Source of the DNA: Kangiellaceae bacterium
GTDB lineage: Bacteria; Pseudomonadota; Gammaproteobacteria; Enterobacterales; Kangiellaceae
Length of the DNA stretch: 20,729 bases
Direction of reading: 5' to 3'
NCBI GenBank assembly: GCA_030148365.1
Contig: JASBTO010000234.1
Coordinates: 1-20,729 of the forward strand
How positions within the stretch are numbered: position 1 is the first letter of the stretch; each line of letters opens with the position of its first letter. Both the position numbers and the translations under genes were made by a program. The notes beneath the pieces are model-generated. The model worked only from the letters and a program-made list of their open reading frames with translations, was not told where the DNA came from and did not search any database. Below are positions 15,357-20,729 of this stretch, piece after piece.

Positions 15357-15968
15357 ATGCCCAGTAAAGTGCCCGAAATAGCGCTCGCCTCTGCTTCTCC
15401 GTACCGGAAAGCGCAGCTGGCAAAGCTGATCCCGGTATTCCGGACGGCGCCCGCCAATATTGATGAATCTCCGGTCGGCGGCGAATCAGCCGCGGATCTC
15501 GCGTTACGCCTGGCCAGCAGCAAGGCCCGACACATCGCCCGCGAGTTTCCGGAAGCTCTGGTTATCGGCTCCGACCAGGTCGCGGTATTCAATCAGAAAA
15601 TTATCGGTAAACCTGGCTCCCCGGCCAGGGCCAAAGCCCAACTCCGGGCCGCATCCGGTCACAGCGTGGATTTTCTGACCGCCCTGACTCTGGTCGACAG
15701 TCGAATTGACAGATCCTGGTCCCATCTGGACACGACCAGGGTTGAATTTATCGAGCTGAACGACAATCTGATTGACGCCTATCTGCATCGGGACCAGCCC
15801 TGGGACTGCGCGGGCTCCTTCAAGGTCGAGAGTCTGGGCCCCGCCCTGTTCCGGGCTGTCCATAGCGAAGATCCGAGCGCCCTGATCGGATTGCCGTTAA
15901 TTGCCCTGTGCAGACTGCTTCGGCAAGCAGGGCTCGAGCCACTGCAACTTCAGGCTGCGGGCGACTGA
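15357..15968 (+). CDS. maf: Maf-like nucleotide pyrophosphatase (YceF subfamily)
   Basis: This is a cytoplasmic house-cleaning nucleoside triphosphate pyrophosphatase; E. coli YceF prefers 7-methyl-GTP. The frame is open back to 15240, but the first 39 codons have no family similarity. The ATG at 15357 gives 203 residues beginning MPSKVPEIALASASPYR, which fits the Maf N terminus (ASxSPxR). Other motifs are DESP (36-39), Lys56, GSDQV with the catalytic-base Asp73, IGKP and CAGSFKVE (151-158), the last typical of the YceF branch. The Shine-Dalgarno is weak. It is divergent from yceD, and its last 19 bp overlap the 3' end of the HAD gene on the other strand. Confidence 0.92.
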   Translation: MPSKVPEIALASASPYRKAQLAKLIPVFRTAPANIDESPVGGESAADLALRLASSKARHIAREFPEALVIGSDQVAVFNQKIIGKPGSPARAKAQLRAASGHSVDFLTALTLVDSRIDRSWSHLDTTRVEFIELNDNLIDAYLHRDQPWDCAGSFKVESLGPALFRAVHSEDPSALIGLPLIALCRLLRQAGLEPLQLQAAGD

Positions 15969-16609
15969 TCCAGCCAGTCCGGCAGATCGCCAATATCGTC
16001 AAGAATCGACAAGGGTTGGCAAGCGACCAGCTGTTCCCGGCCGTGGGCGCCATAACTGACTCCCAGACTGCCCATCATGGCGTTCGCCGCCATTTCCAGA
16101 TCAAAGGTCGTGTCCCCGATCATCAGTGCTTCCCGTGGGTGCCGATTGAGGCGCTTGCAAATCTTTTCGAGCATTTCCGGATGGGGCTTTGATTCCGCTT
16201 CATCGGCGCAACAGGAATCATCGAACAAATGGCCAGTGCCGGAAGCCGCCATTACCCGGTCCAGACCGGCGCGGGCTTTTCCCGTTGCCACCGCCAACTG
16301 GTAACCCCTGGCCTTGAGATCCTGGAGCACGGGGAGGGAGTTGCCAAACAGGGGCGTCGGCGTCGGGTCTCCTTCTATATATTGAAACCGGTACTCCCGG
16401 GTCAGGCGCTCAAGGGCCTCACCGTTAACGCCCGGAAACAGAATATCGTAGCAACGGGTCAGGCTCAGGCCGATGATTGAGCGCACCGCTTCCGCGGAGG
16501 GTACATCGAGGCCGACATTGCCGGCGCTCCGTTGCATGGCCGACACGATACGGCCGGTCGAGTCCATCAGGGTTCCGTCCCAGTCAAATACAATCAAAGG
16601 GTACTTCAT
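15950..16609 (-). CDS. HAD-superfamily phosphatase (phosphoglycolate phosphatase-like)
   Basis: This 219-residue HAD hydrolase of the Gph/PpaX type (subfamily IA) has a helical cap between motifs I and II. It has all four HAD motifs: Asp9 and Asp11 in DWDGT, Thr109 in VATGKAR, Lys141 in SKPHPEM, and Asp166/Asp170 in GDTTFDLEMA. The substrate cannot be read from the sequence; phosphoglycolate, pyrophosphate or a nucleotide are possible. It starts 8 nt after the rluC stop, so it is probably co-transcribed with rluC, using a GGAG within the end of rluC. An HAD gene occupies the same place in Pseudomonas. Confidence 0.9.
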   Translation of the reverse strand: MKYPLIVFDWDGTLMDSTGRIVSAMQRSAGNVGLDVPSAEAVRSIIGLSLTRCYDILFPGVNGEALERLTREYRFQYIEGDPTPTPLFGNSLPVLQDLKARGYQLAVATGKARAGLDRVMAASGTGHLFDDSCCADEAESKPHPEMLEKICKRLNRHPREALMIGDTTFDLEMAANAMMGSLGVSYGAHGREQLVACQPLSILDDIGDLPDWLDQSPAA

Positions 16610-16617
16610 TGAAATGC

Positions 16618-17583
16618 CTACTCCGATAATGGCTGCAATTGTTCAAGAACGGCGTTCAGATCCGCGGGAAGCGGCGCCTGGACGGTGATCTCCCCACCCT
16701 CCTCCCGCTCTCTGAAACGCAATTGTTCGGCGTGCAGAAACAGACGGGGCTGCTGCCGGCCGAAAAATCGACGGTTGACCGCAACATCACCATACTTGTC
16801 ATCGCCGACAATGGGGTGGCCGCTACTGGCCGCATGCACCCGAATCTGATGGGTACGCCCGGTAACCGGCTCGGCTGCGACCAGCGTGAAACCGTCGAAT
16901 CGCCGGACCACCTCAAAGCGGGTCAGTGAAGCCTTGCCGGTGTCATCCACCTCGACAAGACGCTCGCCGGCACCGGCCTCCTGCTTTTTGAGCGCCGCGG
17001 AAACCTTTTTCAGTTTTGCCGGCCAATCGCCAACGACCAGGGCCAGATATCGTTTGTGCATGCTCTTGGCTTCCAGTTGCCGATGCAACAACCGCAGGCA
17101 GCTACGTTTTTTGGCTATCAGCAGGCAGCCTGAGGTGGCGCGATCCAGACGGTGCACGAGTTCCAGGTAGGGTGCGCCGGGACGCAGGGCCCGGATGGCT
17201 TCAATGACGCCAAAGCTGAGACCGCTGCCGCCGTGTACCGCCATCATCGGTGGTTTGTTGAGTATCAGCAGGCGGTCGGTTTCATGGACAATGCAATGCT
17301 CGAGACGCGCTACCTGCTCCAGCCCCGGCGAAATCGGCGCCTTTTCGGCAGAGGTCCGCACCGGAGGTATGCGTAACTGGTCGCCGGCCTGTAAACGGTA
17401 ATCCGGTTTGATGCGCTTCTTGTTGGCCCGCACCTCCCCTTTCCGCAACATCTTGTAGATGCGACTTTTGGGAACGCCCTTGAGACGGGACAGCAGATAG
17501 TTGTCAACCCGCTGGCCGGCGACATCCTCCGGAATGGAGACCAGACGTACCTGATTGAATGTCTCTGAATTCATGGGGCGCAA
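16618..17583 (-). CDS. rluC: 23S rRNA pseudouridine synthase RluC
   Basis: Up to 321 residues. It isomerises uridines 955, 2504 and 2580 of 23S rRNA in E. coli. An S4 RNA-binding domain (about 22-85, VPKSRIYKMLRKGEVRANKKR) precedes the RluA-type catalytic domain, with the nucleophile Asp147 in LVHRLDRATSG, then KRYLALVVG and GRTHQIRVH. The start is ambiguous. TTG at 17583 has GGAG 9 nt upstream, but it overlaps a TATAGT -10 element. If that promoter is used, transcription begins near 17576 and the ATG at 17574 (318 residues) is translated from a near-leaderless mRNA. The rluC/rne divergent pair is conserved in gammaproteobacteria. Confidence 0.95.
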   Translation of the reverse strand: MRPMNSETFNQVRLVSIPEDVAGQRVDNYLLSRLKGVPKSRIYKMLRKGEVRANKKRIKPDYRLQAGDQLRIPPVRTSAEKAPISPGLEQVARLEHCIVHETDRLLILNKPPMMAVHGGSGLSFGVIEAIRALRPGAPYLELVHRLDRATSGCLLIAKKRSCLRLLHRQLEAKSMHKRYLALVVGDWPAKLKKVSAALKKQEAGAGERLVEVDDTGKASLTRFEVVRRFDGFTLVAAEPVTGRTHQIRVHAASSGHPIVGDDKYGDVAVNRRFFGRQQPRLFLHAEQLRFREREEGGEITVQAPLPADLNAVLEQLQPLSE

Positions 17584-17591
17584 CTATACCA
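17583..17591 (-). promoter_or_regulatory. rluC extended -10 promoter
   Basis: The minus strand reads TGGTATAGT (17591-17583), a TGn-extended -10 hexamer matching at 5 of 6, followed by the GC-rich discriminator TGCGCC. No good -35 exists at 16-18 bp, which extended -10 promoters tolerate. The 12-mer TATAGTTGCGCC is identical to the one in the rne promoter on the opposite strand. Confidence 0.55.
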
Positions 17592-17619
17592 TCTCCAAAA
17601 TCCGGTGCAGCATATTTAA

Positions 17620-17648
17620 TTGCCTGACCACCCCAGGATTGCTATAGT
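17620..17648 (+). promoter_or_regulatory. rne promoter
   Basis: TTGCCT (17620-17625, 4 of 6), a 17-bp spacer and TATAGT (17643-17648, 5 of 6) preceded by TGC form a -35 plus extended -10 promoter. A TGCGCC discriminator follows. Transcription should start near 17655, giving rne a leader of about 420 nt. It resembles in layout the main E. coli rne promoter, which also makes a long leader. Confidence 0.65.
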
Positions 17649-17967
17649 TGCGCCAGTTTCCCGGTTTGGGAGACCTCCAGGTGATTGCAAAATGATATTC
17701 CTGCCCTTGATTAGCCACAGTTCCAGGAGAACGCGGCGCCAGGCTCAGGAATGTGCAGTTTCCTCCGTACAAGATACCCGGCACATGAAAAGTGCAGGCA
17801 GCCCCGGGATACAAGGGCAACATAGACGACAGAATTCTGCGGGAAGCGCGCAAAGATTGGTAAGACGCAACTTCCGCCAATGACAGTCAGGGCTTCGGCC
17901 CGGTCGCACCACAGGACCAGAACGAAGCTTCAGGCATGCTCAAACGAGCCTCTGCCAGTCTGTAAAC

Positions 17968-18013
17968 CAGATAGAAAGCTCGTAAACTTCAAGAAGTTAC
18001 AAGAGCTTTCCTG
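17968..18013 (+). ncRNA. Structured element in the rne leader
   Basis: GAAAGCTC (17974-17981) and GAGCTTTC (18003-18010) form a perfect 8-bp stem. It continues inward as GTAA(A)CTTC pairing with GAAGTTAC (17993-18000), with one bulged A and a CAAG loop. CAG/CTG at 17968-17970 and 18011-18013 can extend it outward. It lies 60 nt before the rne start. In E. coli, hairpins in the rne 5' leader bind RNase E and give feedback control. That this element does so is inference. Confidence 0.6.
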
Positions 18014-18042
18014 AAGGCTCCAACCCACTGCCTGCCTTTTCC

Positions 18043-18059
18043 TGTTGTGCCCTGCAACA
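18043..18059 (+). promoter_or_regulatory. Small hairpin just upstream of the rne ribosome binding site
   Basis: TGTTG (18043-18047) pairs with CAACA (18055-18059) around a 7-nt loop, ending one base before the GAGA (18061-18064) that serves as a weak Shine-Dalgarno 9 nt from the rne ATG. It could limit ribosome access. Confidence 0.4.
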
Positions 18060-18073
18060 AGAGAAAAGCTTAC

Positions 18074-20729
18074 ATGAAAAGAATGCTGATTAACGCGACT
18101 CACCAACAGGAAGAGTTGCGCGTAGCCCTCGTCGATGGACAACAGCTCTACGACCTCGATATCGAAGTTCCCGGTCGGGAACAGAAGAAAGCCAACATCT
18201 ATAAAGGCAAGATCACCCGGGTCGAACCCAGTCTTGAAGCGGCATTTGTTGATTACGGTGCTGAACGGCACGGCTTCCTGCCCCTCAAGGAAGTAGCCCG
18301 GGAATATTTCCAGAACAAATCCCAGAAAGGTCGTCCCACTATTCGTGAGGCTCTCAAGGAAGGTCAGGAGATCATTGTCCAGGTTGACAAGGAAGAGCGC
18401 GGCAACAAGGGCGCAGCCCTGTCCACCTTTATCAGCCTCGCTGGCAGCTATATCGTTTTGATGCCGAACAATCCCCGCGCCGGCGGTATCTCCCGCCGCA
18501 TTGAGGGTGGTGATCGCAACGAATTGCGCGAAATCATGAACGATCTGAACCTCCCCGACGGGATGGGCTGTATCGTCCGGACCGCCGGCGTTGGTCGCAG
18601 TTCAGAAGAACTGCAATGGGACTTCCAGGTTCTGCAGAGCCTCTGGCAGGCCATTCAGAAAGCCGGCGAGGATCGCCGCGCGCCCTTCCTGATCCATCAG
18701 GAAAGCGATGTTATCATCCGCGCCATCCGCGACTACTTGCGCCCGGATATCGGGGAAATCATTGTCGATGAACCGGAGGTTTTTGAGCGCGCCAAGCAGC
18801 ACATGAATCTGGTCCGTCCCGACTTTGCCAACCGGCTCAAGCTCTATCAGGATGATATTCCCCTGTTCAATCGCTATCAGGTGGAAAGCCAGATTGAAAG
18901 TGCCTTCCAGCGTGAGGTCAGCCTGCCTTCCGGCGGCGCCCTGGTCATCGACATCACCGAAGCCCTGATCTCCATCGATATCAACTCCGCCCGTGCGACC
19001 AAAGGCAGTGATATTGAAGAGACGGCCCTGACCACCAACAAGGAAGCCGCCCAGGAAGTCGCACGCCAGCTCAGGCTTCGCGATATTGGCGGCTTGATTG
19101 TGATCGACTTTATCGACATGACTCCGCCCAAGCACCAGCGGGAAGTGGAAAATGTCTTGCGTGAAGCCCTCAAACGCGACCGGGCCCGGGTCCAGATCGG
19201 CCGGATCTCCCGCTTCGGATTGCTGGAAATGTCCCGACAAAGACTACGTCCGTCCCTCGGTGAGTCGAGCCAGCATGTCTGCCCGCGCTGTAGCGGCCAG
19301 GGCACAATTCGCGGCATCGAATCTTTGGCCCTGTCAGTACTGCGCCTGATTGAAGACGAAGCCATGAAGGAGTCGACTTCGGAAGTTCAGGCGGTTTTGC
19401 CAGTGGAAGTCGCGACTTTCCTGCTCAACGAAAAGCGGCAGATGATTGCTGAAATCGAGAAACGCCAGAATATCCGGGTCATTATCGTCCCGAATCCGGA
19501 ACTGGAAACGCCTCATTACCGCGTGATCCGCCTGCGCGGTGGCGAGACCCTGTCTGAAGCCAGCTATACCCTGGCCGCCACAGGCAGTGAAGAAACCGAC
19601 CAGGTTGTGGCTCATGCAAGCAGCGCCCAGGTGTCGAGCAATCGACCGGCGGTGCAAGCTGTCACCGCGGCAGTGCCACCTCCGGCAGCCAAGAAGCCCG
19701 AAGCCAAAAAGCCTGTCGAGGACAAGAAGCCGGGCCTGCTGAGCCGTCTCTGGCAAGCCTTGTTCGGCGACGGAGAGGAACCGAAAAAGAAAACCGACGC
19801 CCGCAAGAAACCGGCTGGCGCCGCCCAGAAAACCCGGGATCGTCGCCAGCCCCAGCGCGATGGAAAGCCCGCTCGTGGCCGTGGCCGGAGCCAGCAACCC
19901 CGGGGCAAACAAACAACCCGCGATGCCGCCAAAGCCCGTGACAAAGCCACCGCTCCGCAGGAAGATCAGAGCGCCCAGGAGCAGGACCAGAAGCCCAGGC
20001 GCACACGCCAACCTCGTCGACGGGGTCCCGGTCGCAATCAGGCCGATAACCGGTCACGAGGCCCTAAGGCCAACACCCAGGAGCAGGCCAACCAACCGCA
20101 ATCCGGTGACACCAGCAAGGCTGCAGAGAGTGACAACCGGCGGCCCCGCCGCAAGCCGGACGGGGACGCGGCACCGGCTCGCAAGCCAAGGCCCCAGCGC
20201 CGTTCACGAGCTGATCGGGCCCAGGATACGCCCCAGGCTTCCGCCAATGACGCCAGTCAGACGCCGGATCAGGCCAGCGCCCAAGCCGCCGTAGAGAAAC
20301 AATCACGGCCAGAGCGCAAGCCCCGCAAGGTAGCTGAATCCGCCGATTCCGGACAACCGTCCCAGAAGCCGGCAGCCAAGAAACCGACTGCCGACAAGCC
20401 GTCTGCCGACAAGCCGTCTGCTGACCAGCCGTCTGCTGACCAGCCAACTGCTGACCAGCCGTCTGCTGCCAAGCCAGCTACTGACAAGCCAGCTGCTGCC
20501 AAGCCAGCTGCTGACAAGCCGGCTGCCGACAAGCCGACTGCTGACAAGCCGACTGCTGACAAGCCGACTGCTGACAAGCCGGCTGCTAACAAGCCAGCTG
20601 CTGACAAGCCGGCTGCCGACAAGCCGACTGCTGCCAAGCCGACTGCTGACAAGCCGGCTGCTGCCAAGCCGACTGCTGACAAGCCGAGAGCCAAAAAGCC
20701 GGTTGCAGCCAAGCCGGCCAGCCAGCACG
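18074..20729 (+). CDS. rne: Ribonuclease E, 3' end beyond window
   Basis: 885 codons are visible with no stop. This endoribonuclease scaffolds the RNA degradosome and processes 9S RNA, tRNAs and mRNAs at the inner membrane. It starts [20 protein letters not shown], near-identical to E. coli. The S1 domain spans about 37-120, the 5'-sensor Arg169-Thr170 lies in IVRTAGVG, the DNase I-like catalytic domain has Asp302 ([12 protein letters not shown]) and Asp345 (VIDFIDM), and the zinc-link cysteines are Cys403 and Cys406 (CPRC). The membrane-anchoring amphipathic helix (segment A) is [15 protein letters not shown] at 553-567. An Arg/Gln/Pro-rich RNA-binding region (about 570-740) follows, then a KPxAD tandem repeat from about residue 765. 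Full degradosome-binding motifs may lie past the window. It has a long structured leader, suggesting autoregulation. Confidence 0.97.
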   Translation, partial: MKRMLINATHQQEELRVALVDGQQLYDLDIEVPGREQKKANIYKGKITRVEPSLEAAFVDYGAERHGFLPLKEVAREYFQNKSQKGRPTIREALKEGQEIIVQVDKEERGNKGAALSTFISLAGSYIVLMPNNPRAGGISRRIEGGDRNELREIMNDLNLPDGMGCIVRTAGVGRSSEELQWDFQVLQSLWQAIQKAGEDRRAPFLIHQESDVIIRAIRDYLRPDIGEIIVDEPEVFERAKQHMNLVRPDFANRLKLYQDDIPLFNRYQVESQIESAFQREVSLPSGGALVIDITEALISIDINSARATKGSDIEETALTTNKEAAQEVARQLRLRDIGGLIVIDFIDMTPPKHQREVENVLREALKRDRARVQIGRISRFGLLEMSRQRLRPSLGESSQHVCPRCSGQGTIRGIESLALSVLRLIEDEAMKESTSEVQAVLPVEVATFLLNEKRQMIAEIEKRQNIRVIIVPNPELETPHYRVIRLRGGETLSEASYTLAATGSEETDQVVAHASSAQVSSNRPAVQAVTAAVPPPAAKKPEAKKPVEDKKPGLLSRLWQALFGDGEEPKKKTDARKKPAGAAQKTRDRRQPQRDGKPARGRGRSQQPRGKQTTRDAAKARDKATAPQEDQSAQEQDQKPRRTRQPRRRGPGRNQADNRSRGPKANTQEQANQPQSGDTSKAAESDNRRPRRKPDGDAAPARKPRPQRRSRADRAQDTPQASANDASQTPDQASAQAAVEKQSRPERKPRKVAESADSGQPSQKPAAKKPTADKPSADKPSADQPSADQPTADQPSAAKPATDKPAAAKPAADKPAADKPTADKPTADKPTADKPAANKPAADKPAADKPTAAKPTADKPAAAKPTADKPRAKKPVAAKPASQH
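20366..20710 (+). repeat. 15-bp tandem repeat encoding a KPxAD pentapeptide array in rne
   Basis: About 23 in-frame units, 20 of them uninterrupted from 20381 to 20680, follow the consensus aagccgactgctgac (Lys-Pro-Thr/Ala/Ser-Ala-Asp). Three adjacent copies at 20531-20575 are identical at DNA level, and neighbours differ by only one or a few bases, which points to recent slippage or unequal exchange. Variants replace Lys by Gln (three consecutive units) or Asp by Ala or Asn. The flanking units ([15 protein letters not shown]) are degenerate. The array probably varies in length between strains. Confidence 0.93.

Noticed and set aside
17584..17880. A 98-codon minus-strand frame upstream of rluC
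   Set aside because: It covers the rne promoter and leader, lacks family similarity and a clear ribosome binding site, and is better explained as regulatory DNA.
20366..20710. Possible CRISPR array
   Set aside because: Units are 15 bp, directly adjacent with no unique spacers, and stay in frame within rne. This is a coding tandem repeat.
19334..20728. Several long minus-strand frames opposite the rne C-terminal region, including Ser/Arg/Leu or Ala/Gly/Leu repeat proteins
   Set aside because: Their repeats are the mirror image of the KPxAD tandem repeat. rne is open and conserved in frame on the plus strand, so these are shadows.
1..20729. A novel multi-gene system, prophage, genomic island or defence locus
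   Set aside because: Every gene belongs to a well-known family in conserved gammaproteobacterial order. I saw no integrase, transposase, tRNA-flanked boundary or clear composition break among the genes.

Overview
The window is a chromosomal housekeeping segment of a gammaproteobacterium. Every recognisable protein is closest in motif and layout to Escherichia coli or Pseudomonas proteins. The gene order from rne back to the tatD-family gene is the classical gammaproteobacterial fab cluster. The pilZ gene between holB and the tatD-family gene, and the HAD phosphatase between maf and rluC, match the Pseudomonas aeruginosa arrangement as I remember it. fabH, however, sits inside the cluster as in E. 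coli. A marine or environmental Pseudomonadales/Cellvibrionales-type organism would fit, but I cannot name the genus. A pilZ ortholog implies type IV pili.

Layout. 1-403: no supported gene, ending in a strong, probably bidirectional terminator. 404-2542 (-): prc, a periplasmic tail-specific protease. 2543-2947: intergenic, with GC-rich inverted repeats. 2948-4141 (-): glutaryl-CoA dehydrogenase. 4277-15178 (-): a long, tightly packed block, in transcription order yceD, rpmF, plsX, fabH, fabD, fabG, acpP, fabF, pabC, mltG, tmk, holB, pilZ, tatD-family. 15357-15968 (+): maf, divergent from yceD. 15950-16609 (-): HAD phosphatase, overlapping the 3' end of maf. 16618-17583 (-): rluC. 17584-18073: a divergent promoter region and a long rne leader. 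18074 to the window end (+): rne, cut off by the window inside a tandem-repeat tail.

How it works together. plsX, fabH, fabD, fabG, acpP and fabF make and elongate acyl chains on ACP and pass them to phospholipid synthesis. The same block carries a ribosomal protein (rpmF), folate synthesis (pabC), peptidoglycan strand termination (mltG), dTTP supply (tmk), the clamp loader (holB) and pilus assembly (pilZ). This couples envelope growth to growth rate. From fabF to tatD the genes overlap or nearly touch, which suggests one transcript. Breaks in the block coincide with a hairpin after fabH, a promoter region with a FadR-like palindrome before acpP, and an attenuator-like terminator after acpP. 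rne and rluC are transcribed divergently from two promoters that share an identical 12-base -10/discriminator sequence.

I found no mobile element, phage, CRISPR array, tRNA, rRNA or defence island, and no undescribed multi-gene system. The points worth a second look are regulatory (FadR-like site, acpP attenuator, mirrored rne/rluC promoters, structured rne leader) and two protein oddities: the KPxAD pentapeptide tail of RNase E and a Glu-to-Gly change in PabC.
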